Shown piece after piece: positions 53,381 through 64,000 of a DNA stretch of 64,000 nucleotides. The translations under genes were made by a program, and so were the position numbers. Origin of the DNA: Ctenosaura bakeri. Taxonomy: Eukaryota > Chordata > Lepidosauria > Squamata > Iguanidae. Under the pieces are notes generated by a model. It was given only the letters and a program-made list of their open reading frames with translations, was not told the DNA's origin and ran no database searches. The stretch covers positions 62,001 to 126,000 of the forward strand of contig CAOLHI010000928.1 in NCBI GenBank assembly GCA_948474755.1. The letters are read 5' to 3'. How positions within the stretch are numbered: position 1 is the stretch's first letter; the number at the start of each line of letters is the position of its first letter.

Positions 53381-54749
53381 CTGAAATGTGTTGTTCTTAG
53401 TAATTGTTGCACCTTTTACATCCAGTTACTCTGTTAAAGGGCTCAGATCAAATAAACTCCATTTCCTTAGTGGGAGCAGTTGAAGCACCTTCATGAGAAT
53501 TCAGTATGTGTGTGTTTGTATGAAGAGTCTCTGGAAATTTAGTGTGCCTCTAAAAATCTGCTTAATTTACCAAATGGGCAGGCTTTGCTAGAGTGGAGCA
53601 GCATGTCTGTCACTTGTACTAATTTCAAAACAGCTCAGACAGTTTCCAAGTTTCAAGCCTGTGTTTAGTTTATCTGGTAGTAACTCACACCGAACTGTCT
53701 CAAACGTAATTCTGAGTAGACACACGGCGGACTGGACTGAAAAGTGATTAATGCCACAGAGGATATAACTGTGCTACCAAAACTCTTGACACCTGTAAGA
53801 GTAACAGATTTATTGCGGCCCAAGCTTTTGTGGATCACAACCCATTTTTCCCTGGGTGCACAGAGTGGGATGCTCAGCCTCCAGGTATATGTTATGCTCC
53901 AGACATATGAAGAAGTGGATTATGATAGATAATAACCTGTTAGTCTTAAAAGTGCCTCAAGACTTTTGCTTCTTTTGCTGGAACAGACTAACGCAGCCAT
54001 CGTTTTGAAAACATCTTGCTCACAGTAGACCGTGCTCTGTTAATCTCTCGGATTGGACCACTTGTCCTCATGATGCCCTGAACGCTGCTGCTGGTACAGA
54101 ATTCTGTGATCAGGGGCTGTTAGGCTTAAAATTTTAATGCTTGGTAATTTGCTATAGAATTGATATGTGTTAACAATTAGCTGTGTTATTCATTGGCTTT
54201 AGACGCTTACAGCTCACCAAACAACCTTGCTTTAGAATTGTTTGTTCTGCCTAGTACATGTCAGTGGTCGGTATGTGCAGAAAGGAAGGACAATGCTAAC
54301 ATTGAAGGTATCTTTGAGAATGGCCCAGGATATCGACAGGGTCGTATAGACTCAGGAAGTTAAGGGTCAGATAGAATGTAAAGTGTGTACAAACTGTAAC
54401 TTTGCTGACACTGATGCATGAACCTTTTCTTTCATGTAAACATGAAAATAGTACAAAAGAAGCCTAAAAGAATAAAATCACCTTTCCTTATCACTACTGT
54501 CAGTGGTGATACTTGGATGGATCCTTTCACCAAAGTTATGTGTGTGTGTGTGTCTGTCTGTCTTTTCCACCTTCCTCCTGTGTGTATGAGGGTTCTAACC
54601 AGCTCCATGTCCACCTAGGGATATGGTGAGGTGTGGTTTGTTTATCCACCCTAACAAGGCAATGGGACATAACCATATTACACCAGGAGGTGGGAAATCT
54701 CTGGATCTGGGGGCTAATTTTCTGCTCCAGGACCTCCTGGGAGGATGAG
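53381..54749. other. upstream NET1 region; old repeats, no gene
   Basis: 53770–54010 contains 'gtaagagtaacagatttatt … ggaacagactaacgcagcca', a widely dispersed reptile repeat type I cannot name. A short (TG)n tract lies at 54538–54555. No exon recognised. Confidence 0.45.
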
Positions 54750-54972
54750 AAAATCAGGATTGCGTACTGGTTTGGGTATTGGACTACAACTCTGGGAGAT
54801 CAGAGTTCACATCCCTAGTTGGCCATGGAAACCCACTGCGTGATCTTGGCCAAGCCCCACTGTCTCAGATTCAGAGGAAGGCAAGGGCAAACTGCCTCTG
54901 AACAAAACTTACCAAGAGAGCTTTAAGTGCGAAACAACTGGAAGTCAAATGACAACAACAACAACCACGTGC
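54750..54972 (+). mobile_element. Sauria-type SINE
   Basis: 'gggtattggactacaactct', 'gatcagagttcacatcccta', 'ccatggaaacccactgcgtg', 'aggaaggcaagggcaaactg', and an ending in a (CAA)n-type tail (tgacaacaacaacaacc). The Bov-B-like portion is decayed. Confidence 0.8.
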
Positions 54973-55321
54973 TGGGGCCACACAGTGACCTTATCCAGTA
55001 GGAGAAAAACAGAAATGACGAGAACTCTGTTCTGGTTAAAAAGTAATAATGCTAAAAAGGTCTGGGAGCAGCTGCAGTTTGTTTAAAAGGCAAATCGCTA
55101 ACTCCTGCACTAAATTTTCAGAGTGTGTGTGTGCTACAGATCACAAAAATAGCCTGCAAGATGAATGTGGCCTGTACAGTCCCCACCCTGGTAAGCTCTG
55201 TACTGGATACCAATTTGAGATGTTAAAAGGTTCTAAACAGCTCAGGACACAAGTTCTTAGAGAAGCATCTCTTGTGGTACCAATCAGGATGACTTGTGGA
55301 GTCTTCTTAGTGACACCCTCC
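54973..55321. other. upstream NET1 region, nothing recognised
   Basis: No repeat or gene identified. The open frame that starts here at 55049 only gains similarity where it enters the CR1 copy at 55322. Confidence 0.4.
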
Positions 55322-55650
55322 TACTTTAAATATTTGAAGGGATGCCACGTAGAAGAAGGAGGGGACTTGTTTTCTGCTGCTCCAGAGACCAGGACAAGGA
55401 GCAATGGATTCAAGCTGCAGGAAAGCAGATTCCACCTGAACCTCAGGAAGAACTTCCTGACGGTCAGGGCTGTCCGGCAGTGGAATCTGCTGCCTCGGAG
55501 TGTAGTGGAGGCTCCTTCCTTGGAGGTTTTTAAGCAGAGGCTTGATGGCCATCTGTCGGGATTGATTTGAGGGTGTTCCTGCATGGCAGGGGGTTGGACT
55601 GGATGGCCTGTGTGGTCTCTTCCAACTCTGAATTTCTATGATTCTATGAT
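55322..55650 (+). mobile_element. CR1 LINE, short 5'-truncated copy
   Basis: Encodes [20 protein letters not shown] … [12 protein letters not shown], then the 3' UTR and the tail 'tctatgattctatgat'. Confidence 0.93.
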
Positions 55651-58600
55651 ACTTGTGAAATTCCCTCTGTGTTCTGGCCCCATGCTTTTCTTAGTTAGAC
55701 GTCAGCTACAAATCAGTCCTGGTTCCAGAGCACAGTGAAGATTGACATGCACTTAACTCTGCTGCTAATTAATGATGTTGCATTTGTTGTTGTGTTATGA
55801 TTTTATCTGTGAGGTTTTTTTTTAATATTTTAAAATATTGTTATATTTCATTTGAGGTTACTGGTTGCACCAGTTCCTCTTGAAAGGGGTGTGGGCCACC
55901 AATTTGTTAAAAAAGAATAGCATAACAAGTGTGCTGGATCAAACGCCTATCTAGGCTGTCTATCACCCTTTTCCCCTCAACAGCCAAAACATGCCTATAA
56001 GAAACTCACAAGCACAATGTGAAGGCAACAACACCCAGTCCACTCACATTCCCCCACAAGTGCTACGGAGAGGCATATTGCCTCTTACACTAGAGGAGAT
56101 ATATAAGAGAGATATAAGAATAACTTACTGCAGCATTTTAAAGGCCCACCAACTGAGTTGCCATCGCAACAATTCTTGTCTGTACCTTTAATAGTTAAAT
56201 GGGAATTTTAATAAACAAAATGGGGGGATTTCAGCAGGTGATTTTTTTTTTCTGCAGAAAAAAGGGGCAGATACAAAAATGTCCTCTTCTACCATTCTAC
56301 TTAAAGACAAATCTCTCCAGCTGTGTATCTGGTAACCCTAACCACATCACTCAAGAGAGCTGGTGCCGTCTTGAATTTAGGCCAACAAGATCTGGGTTCA
56401 GACCACTGCTAAAATTATGTTTACTGTGTGATTTGAGCAATTTGCCCAACTGTTCTTATATGGCTACTGTGATAATAAAATCAGGGGAAGTACCGTCTCC
56501 TGTGTGCTGTTGTACCTGTTCCAATTTTCTTGAAGGAAGGCTGTGATATAAATGTGATGGGTGGAACTAGGGGATAGCCGGTGCTCCAAGGAGTGGGGTA
56601 CTCATCTTAACATGGTTGAGTGAAGCGTCCCCTCTTTCTCAGACCATAGCCCATTGGTGGGGAGAATCAAGTTTGATCATGCTTATTGCCGCAACCTGCC
56701 CAATTCTTACACACATTACTCAAAAGTCCAACTGAGTTCAGCAGGACCTCTATGTGTGCGCCCATGTGCTTCTAGTTTAACTGGCAACGTAGGTGACCCC
56801 ATGAATTTCACAGATTTTTCTTGGAGAAGGAGTGCTCAAGAAGTAGTTTGCATTGCCCTCCTCTGAAATATAGCCTGTAACTCTTGGATTCCGTGACTAT
56901 TTAGTTTCTAAGATCAGATGGAATCTGGTGCCTTTAGGGTATTTAGGGCCTGCCCCAAGGTAAGCGTGAACAGGACTGCGTTCTAATGAAAGAAGGTTTG
57001 CACACAAAACCCTCATGCTTTAGCCCATCTGTAAAGTGTCAGAGTAACTATTATACCCACATTCCAAACATACCTCAGGAGTGTACTCCCTAAAACTTTC
57101 AACAGGACTTGTTAGACGGGGAGAAGCATCCAGGGTCGTAACATTCAGCTTCTGTTCCATAGGTAAGCCCACTCCTACCCTTGTTTAATGGGGAGTGACA
57201 CCCAGACAGGACTTAAGCCACATACAGCAGCCTTAAATATGTGTGTCCATGTATTATAGTCATGGTCCTTTTCTGGTCCGAACACTAGCTATTGACCCAA
57301 AACTAGATAACTGTGATTTATTTTAGATTAAAACAGCTTCCTCTGGCCTAACACCACTCAAATTTTCAAGATCCACAAAGCCCAAAGAGAATGAAAAAGC
57401 GAGGGAAACCAAGGTGATTTATTATGTTTTCTCTTCCAGCAAAGCTGTATCTGCTACATGGTTGTTGTTTTTTTAGGAGTTAACAAACTTAGAGCCTCAT
57501 AATTAATATATCTTGTACTCCATTTTTTTTGTTCTAAAAAAAAATGCCCAGGCAGCCAGCCAATCACCAAGCCAGATATGTTAATATCTATTTTATGCAC
57601 TCCTATAAATAACTATGCCAGCTCTAGGAGCCTCAGAAAGCTCACAAACCTCTGGATGTTGCAGTAGGAAGGAAAATATTACAGCAATTCAGGGGAGCAG
57701 ACAAGTCTTGCACAAATTGGCTGTACCCTTTCAGCTTGTTGTTCTGATCCCCACATTTCAGGTGCGCAGGACATTTTATTCTAGGTTGACCCTTTGGAAC
57801 TGGCCATATAAGATGAAAGCATTTTCTTTCTTTAAAATCTGCAACCCTAAACATCTATGTCTGGATCCCTTGGAAAAAAGCTATGGAGAGCAGTGAGCAA
57901 ATGAGATCCTGCAAGGCTGTCTGTGCTCCAAAGCTCTTTTCCCAGCATCCTCAGAAACACTACAAGGAAGTCTAAGGAGAATGCTTCAGACATAGCAGGC
58001 TGCTGTATTAATGCTTTAAAAATTTCAGATGGCTCATGGAGCTTGGCTCATTCATGGTTGACAAAACCAGCAATATTTCAGGTGGCTGGTTTGCTGTGGC
58101 AAGGTATATGAGCATCAGGGGAAAAGGTGGGGAGCTTCTGTTTCTATGGACACTTCCCTGGGCTGTCAAGATGAGTGCCATAGGGACCACCACTGAAAGC
58201 TATTTGCCTGTGTATACTATTCCTTAAGGTCAACGTACCTGCTTGGATACTGTTTCAGCTTCTAGGTTAAGCAAAAGTTGGTAGTAGAAGAGACCGCATA
58301 TATATTCCTGCCAGCTACCAAAAGAAGTTGCCTCTCACATGTATTATGCAAGCCATTTTGCATCTCAAGATCATACAAACTTTGCTGTGACAGTTCATCT
58401 GTTTTCAGGTATCTGTCTCCCCAGTATAATGCATTCCATTCCTAATGACATTCATAACAAGTAACCTGTCCTATATTTAGAGATTTTAAGAGGCAGTAGG
58501 ACGAAGAGTCTCTAGTGAAACTGAAGAGAGGTGGGGTAGGGAAAAGGCCCCAGGCATTCAGCTAAGGCTCCTAATTAATGACGCTTCTCAGCCCTTGTCT

Positions 58601-58834
58601 GTTCTCAAAGCAATGAGAAAATACCGTCTGAGCTCTCCCAAGTTGCAAGTAAACCTACATTAAAGCTTAATTAAAAGAGGAATGAGCAGGGGCCTGGACT
58701 GTAGCCAAATGAAGAAGCCCCCAAGTACAGAAACGTAAGCCTCCATTGCTTCTCAGGAATTCGGTACACAGAAGGTTGATTAGACTTTGGCAGCCCACAA
58801 GACGGCAGAGATGCTCTTAAGTTGCAAATATAGT
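55651..58834. other. upstream NET1 region, probable long-isoform intron; nothing recognised
   Basis: AT-rich, repeat-poor sequence with only short open frames and no recognisable domain. A decayed 'gtaagcccactcc' repeat unit is near 57160. I looked for a minus-strand exon resembling the long NET1 N-terminus and did not find one. Confidence 0.45.
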
Positions 58835-59005
58835 TGCGAACAGGCTACACAGCTCAGCAGGGCCACATGCCTTGCATTTGTCAGATCCCTGGTTCAGTTC
58901 CTGGTATCATTAGCCAAAGGCAGATCAGGTAACGCAGATGATAAAAGAACTCTGCCTTGGTCCTTAGAAAGCCATTGCCAGACAGAGAGACGGTCCAGCT
59001 CAGAA
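58835..59005 (+). mobile_element. tRNA-type SINE fragment
   Basis: 'cttgcatttgtcagatccct', 'ggttcagttcctggtatcat' (B-box-like GGTTCAGTTCC), 'gcagatcaggtaacgcagat', 'ctctgccttggtcc' and 'gccattgccagacagagaga' follow the order of a common reptile tRNA SINE. The 3' end is lost. Confidence 0.6.
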
Positions 59006-62000
59006 GGAAGTTCTTAATGTGTGCCTTGCTGCTCAAAAATTAGTCATAGGATTGAAGCTTTAGGCTGAGTCTTCTGCTGTAGCAGAGTACAGTAACATAA
59101 GAAGTAGAAAGATCTTTCAAAACAAAGAACGATGGGAAATTCCTACCAGCATCTCATTAAACCGGTCCTTAAATTCTTTTTGGGGCTTTATGGTGGGTTT
59201 AATATTTTTAAATGTTTTTATTGCTCTATTTAGTGGGAGTGACTTTCATAACTTTCAGCAGAAAGTCAGTACAGAAAAATACAAACCTCCAAAAAACAAG
59301 AGATCAGAGTGGTCTGTGGTGTAGTTCCTGTTACTTCTTAGATTAGAACAATGCAGGCAGCACACACCGTTTTGCACCCATGGAGATGTATCCCTGGACC
59401 AGTTCTTCCATTTTCTACCCCTGTCATCTCTTTGAGATTGCCTCCCACACTTTAGAGGCCATTGCTTTGAAAGAGAAAAGGAGCTACTTGAGATTGTTGA
59501 GATAGCTACAGTGTACAGGGCCATAAAACCACCTCATTCTTAGTCTGAAGGGCAAATGAGTGGAACGGCTTTCACCAATGACAGAACCCCTCCTCAACAG
59601 ATATAGACCCTGGGATCTTTCTTGATTTGGGAAGAAGGATAATAAGTTTGCCACATATACTAGAGTACACACATTTATTTGTTCTAAATAGTTTATTTCC
59701 ATATCTTTTTCCCCCCAACGTTCACCCACATCCTTCTGGCTTAGACCATAAAATATGCACTAAAAAAGAAGAAAGGTGTTATCTATCCTGCCCTTCAGGG
59801 CTGACATGAAATTAGGTGGGGCAGAGATCTTCAGCAATGTATGTAAAGATCTTTAAACATTCCAGAAGTGTGATATAAATGACACCAGTGCTATCCTAAC
59901 TGTGTGTGTGGTTGTCCCTTAAAACTTAGAATAATTAAGTAAAGAAGAAGATGGAAAACCATCTCAGTTTTTTTGTTTTGCTTTGCTGAAAGACCAGTCC
60001 CCTTGAGCCTTCTCTCCCTTCACTGTCACTACATAGTAATATTGCTTGTGTCAAAGAAATGTGAAAGGAAATACATTTTCCTCCAATTACTTTGTTTTTC
60101 CCTCCTGCAATGGAATATCCTCAGAGATAAATGCCCTGGCAATCAGTCTTGCAAATGAAGCTCATGTTTAACTTCCAGTGATCAATCACAAAGCAAAGCA
60201 TGCAAAATGTGAAACTGAGAGGTCGGGAGAGTCACGTTCTACGAAAAATAGACAGATCTTTTACTGCTTGAGGGAACATCACTTCTAAAAACATCCTAAA
60301 TATATTGTTTGGTTTTGACCCAATCAGGCTGAAGGAGAAGGAGACAGAGGAAGTTTAAGACCTCTGTTCTGAGGAAAGACCAGCTTGCTCCTCATCCTCC
60401 TGAACTGTTTTCATTTCAGCGGGTCAGCACAAGAATCTGTGCTTGAATTTCTTTCCTCCCTCCTGCATATGTTTTGTGTCATATGCTTTAGATTAAAAAG
60501 AAGACAGTCCTGGTAGGCTTATAATCAAATGTAAGCCTTTCTTTCATCTGAAGAGAAGTGAAAAATAATTTAAATAAAATGGAAAGTAGCTTGAGATCAA
60601 CTTAGAAATATGCAACAAAATCCCTTTCATCCTCCACCAGCTTGGAAAGACTGTATCAGACCTGGTCTCCTCCCCCTCAAAATACAACTATTGTGCCAGC
60701 GTTCATTTCAGCATCACGTCTCTCACACATAGAAATCCCTGTTCAAATTCTTTGCTTCATTCTGTTGATCATACAGGAGACGGCAGGAGAGAGAGTATCT
60801 TGTTCAGTTCAAACAGTACACCAAATCTAGGTTATAAAGAAGGCATGATTGTCTGGCTCTTGTGCTCTCTTCCTTCCCTTTTGAAAGCAAAAGGAGACTT
60901 CAGTCTCCTATTTCCACTGCATGGCAACCTTATGGTTTGTCTTTCCACATACTTACAGCAAACCATCTCCGGTCACATTTGGATCAAAAGACAAACTATA
61001 TGGTTTGTAACACACTAGAAGAGTCTCCTGCCCAGGGACACAGGGAGGAAAGGAAGGAAGGAAGGAAGGAAGGAAGGAAGGAAGGAAGGAAGGAAGGAAG
61101 GAAGGAAGGAAGGACGGAGCTTGTGAGCCTAAGGTTCACTGCTACTTTGTCCTACAAAACACAACAAACAAAACCAACTTGTCACTATATCTAAATTGTA
61201 GATGACCTTGCCCATTCGGTGCTGTACAGTTCCCCTCCCAATAATTCCACTCCACATTTGATGGTGCAGGAACCCAAAAGCCCCTTCAAAAACAATCTGT
61301 CTCCTGAATCAATGATTATTCTTACAATAAGAGGCAGGATACTCCTGTGCCCTGTTTTGTTCTCTCCTCATGACAAAGGGATTCTGGCAAAACAAAACAA
61401 AACAAAACAAATCATGGACTTCTGGCCACTTCCGGTTTTGTTGGGTGGGGATCCACCCAATGCTGCATATCAAGGCTTAGAAACTGGGCCCTGCATCCCT
61501 AGGGTTTCAAGGTTTGAAACTGGAGATGATTTTTGTATCTTTAACAGTTGTATAAAAGGAAGAATGTTGTACCTGTCATGAAAGCAACAGCTGCTGAAAT
61601 CCCCTCTTCTACATAGCCATCTAAGGGACAAGAGCCATCTCCAGTTTTAAACCTCGCAACATGTAGCACATCCAACCCTGCTCTAGGAGATAAAATAGAA
61701 AATGTTTTCTTCGATAATTATCTCAAGATATTTGCCACTCCCTCCTCCAAAGAGCTCATATTACTTAAAAAACTCACTTCAAAAGGCCAGGTAGACATCT
61801 CCCAGGAACCACTCTAATTTCAACTGGCTGTTCAGATGCTCCAGAAATTGTCAAGTTCATCCTTCACTCAACTCATTCTCTGGCAGGTGGAAGATTAAGA
61901 CATCCAGGATTGGTACAGAAGCAGCTCTCAATGCAGATGGCTCCCCACAGAACTCCACAAGACCCACCTGCCCCATTGGAAGGCAAGCATGGGAATGCAA

Positions 62001-62669
62001 GTGTGATTAACACAAAAGGCCAAAGCTCCTAGTAGAAGACCAGTCCCATGCAGTCACATGGGAACTTGTCATTAAGTAATTAGTGTTAATTACTTAGCAC
62101 GAGGACCTAATGTTCTGCATCTTAAGCACTTGACTATGGATTACATAAACCAGTCCATGTTTTGTAAATGCCAAGTGTTTTCTTGTTACCAAGGCCCTTG
62201 GAGGAGAAGAGCCACTTCCGCCATCTCTGTGCATCCTGGACTCAGCTATGGCCTCTGGCTTTCATCTGCCCAAACGTGCTTATGTGTACTGATGAACATG
62301 ACCCATGAAAAAATCTACTGTACTTTGAACGTGTAAAGGAGCCTTTAATCTATTCTGACATAATCTCCCCTTCCTAGGAACCATCTAAGGCCCTGAAGAG
62401 TCATTTATAACCATGAAAAATGCCTTGGGAGTGGATAGCAGGTGATGCTTTTATGCTGCAAGGTAAACAGAGGCATGTGTGGGGAGGATGTGATGATTCA
62501 CTCACTAGAAAGGCATTTATTGGAATTAGTCACCTCTGGACAATCTCTAGTTCACACAGAGATGCCAAAGAGCAATCCCAAAAGGCTGCTGGGTATATTT
62601 TTTAAATTCCCCAGTCCTCCAAGGAGCCACCCACGCTCTCCTGTCGCATATTATCTGAGCAATACGCCC
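59006..62669. other. upstream NET1 region; simple repeats only
   Basis: A (GGAA)n tract of about 15 units lies at 61051–61113, and a short (AAAAC)n tract at 61388–61411. The rest is unremarkable AT-rich DNA with no gene seen. Confidence 0.5.
61051..61113. repeat. (GGAA)n microsatellite
   Basis: About 15 perfect GGAA units on the plus strand. Such tracts are homopurine and carry serial ETS-type GGAA cores. Confidence 0.93.
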
Positions 62670-62750
62670 ACAAGGCAGGTTAGGCTGAGGAGCCCAAGGT
62701 TGCCCAGTGAACTCAACTGAATGAGTGAGGTTTTGAAAATGGATCTATGA
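62670..62750 (-). mobile_element. Sauria-type SINE fragment, decayed
   Basis: 'gaggctgaggagcccaaggt', 'tgcccagtgaactcaactga' and 'gtgaggttttgaaaatgg' follow the inverted order of the SINE's 5' half. Confidence 0.45.
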
Positions 62751-64000
62751 CAGGACTGTGATTTCTATCTCCTACAGTAAGTAACATGGGAAAGTCAAGA
62801 TTTTATAATAAGCAGAACAAAACACAAAACAAAAGATTAGTCAAGAAATGCTCATGTGATGACATTTATAGTTTCTTTAACAGGTATTACATTTTTCTTT
62901 GCCTCCCACCCCCATCTGCCCCACACGTTGGGAAACAGAGAAATAAAACTGACTCTGAAGGTGGACTCATACCCCATCCCCATCATGTGGAAGTTGTGCA
63001 CAATTGGATCCCAAACACATCAGAATCAAAAGCCAGGCTTTGTTGGCAAACCTGCAAGTTTCACAACAATCTCTCCAATCTCTTTGTAATATTTTTATTA
63101 CCAGTTGTTAGCTTGTAAACATAATGTGTGAATTTGATCCTAAAAGGCTGAATAAGACATGAATTAAAATTGTGAGGGGGCAGGAGGGGTTAAAGTTGGG
63201 GAGAATATTGTGAATTCAACTGATGATGGAAGCTGCCCATCTAATGTGCACATGTAGCAAAGTAAGTGAGGACTAAGGCTATAGAACAGATTGCACTAAT
63301 TCAAGTTACAGGAAATGGAATCACACCCCATATTCAAAACAAAACAAAACTCCTTCTCTTTCATGTCAAAAACAAACGGCAGTGAGTGGACTTGGCAAGA
63401 ACCTCCTTCCCTAACGTATTTTTTCCCTCACAGGGGCCATTATGCACGTTGATCATTTACTAAGCATGGGCTCTTGCAATGGAACTGTTAACCAGAATAT
63501 ACATTTCCTGGTAATGAGTTCTAGCCACTGTCTTGTGCAAAGATAACCTCTATCAAATGCTATGGCCAGAAAGCACATATACCTCAGGTAATGAAGAAGA
63601 GATGTGTTCCTGAGCATGACTTCCTTAACAAAAAATTTGGTGCCAGAGGCAGAAATTATGTGGAAAAAATAGAGATAGGTTCCTACACCAAAGCGAAGGC
63701 AAAAGGAACAGAAAAGGAATAGCAGTTTGACATGTTTTAGCAAATCTTTTAACCAAAACAATATGCATATGTGAAATGGAACAACCAGGTCGGGTATGCC
63801 TTACATAAAGAAACAAAGACATTTTGAACCTTTTAGAGACCACTTAAAGGCTTCTTCCAAAACGCATCTAAAGAAGACATTTTCTTTTACCAGCTTCCAC
63901 TCTTCTCATGGTTGTGACTTCTGAAGCTAAACTTAAAAGATTTATGAGATTTTTTTAACATGTTGGAGTGATCTGGTAAGGCAGGTTCATGTTGTGTTGT
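62751..64000. other. right end of window, nothing recognised
   Basis: No gene or clear repeat. The last ~25 bases ('taaggcaggttcatgttgtg') resemble the 3' end of a reptile tRNA SINE cut by the window edge. Confidence 0.35.

Overview
The window is vertebrate nuclear DNA, most likely from a squamate reptile. The evidence is introns with GT-AG boundaries, a syntenic NET1–calmodulin-like gene block, and many reptile-type repeats: CR1 LINE 3' ends with the ATTCTATG-type tail, tRNA-derived SINEs with a Bov-B-like 3' tail (Sauria SINE type), a Bov-B/RTE remnant and a SPIN hAT element. The species cannot be named from the sequence alone.

Layout. Positions 1–15 kb hold three intronless calmodulin-like genes on the minus strand. 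One is cut by the left edge (1–180), one encodes only two EF-hands (12205–12456), and one is a complete four-EF-hand protein of 149 residues (14603–15052). From 15 to 32 kb I see no confident protein gene. That stretch is a dense nest of CR1 copies, foldback MITEs, solo LTRs, SINEs and a 0.6 kb minisatellite, plus one orphan terminal-exon-like segment (21529–21783). From 32 to 51.4 kb lies NET1 on the minus strand: ten coding exons that join in frame to exactly 542 codons plus stop. This is the short (Net1A) isoform, with a DH-PH RhoGEF core and a C-terminal ETLV PDZ ligand, and it starts in a CpG-rich promoter near 51.2–51.4 kb. From 51.5 to 64 kb I see no exon; it is probably the intron between the long-isoform first exon (outside the window) and the shared exons.

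NET1 next to CALML genes matches human 10p15 (NET1–CALML5–CALML3), so the CALML genes can be read as the sauropsid counterparts of that cluster. There is no obvious functional link between NET1, a nuclear/cytosolic RhoA exchange factor, and the small Ca2+ sensors.

The most informative non-gene observations are below.
(1) A family of solo LTRs shares TGTTA…GTAACA ends and has perfect 4-bp target duplications (GAAC, ATAT, GCAC; a shorter fourth has CTAT). One of them interrupts a repeat whose uninterrupted copy lies 9 kb away.
(2) A foldback MITE family has about 16 copies, several with TAA/TTA duplications (PIF/Harbinger-like).
(3) Two GC-rich MITEs have related termini and a conserved splice-donor-like core.
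(4) A SPIN element is nested precisely in a foldback MITE.
(5) A calmodulin-like paralogue is condensed to two EF-hands.
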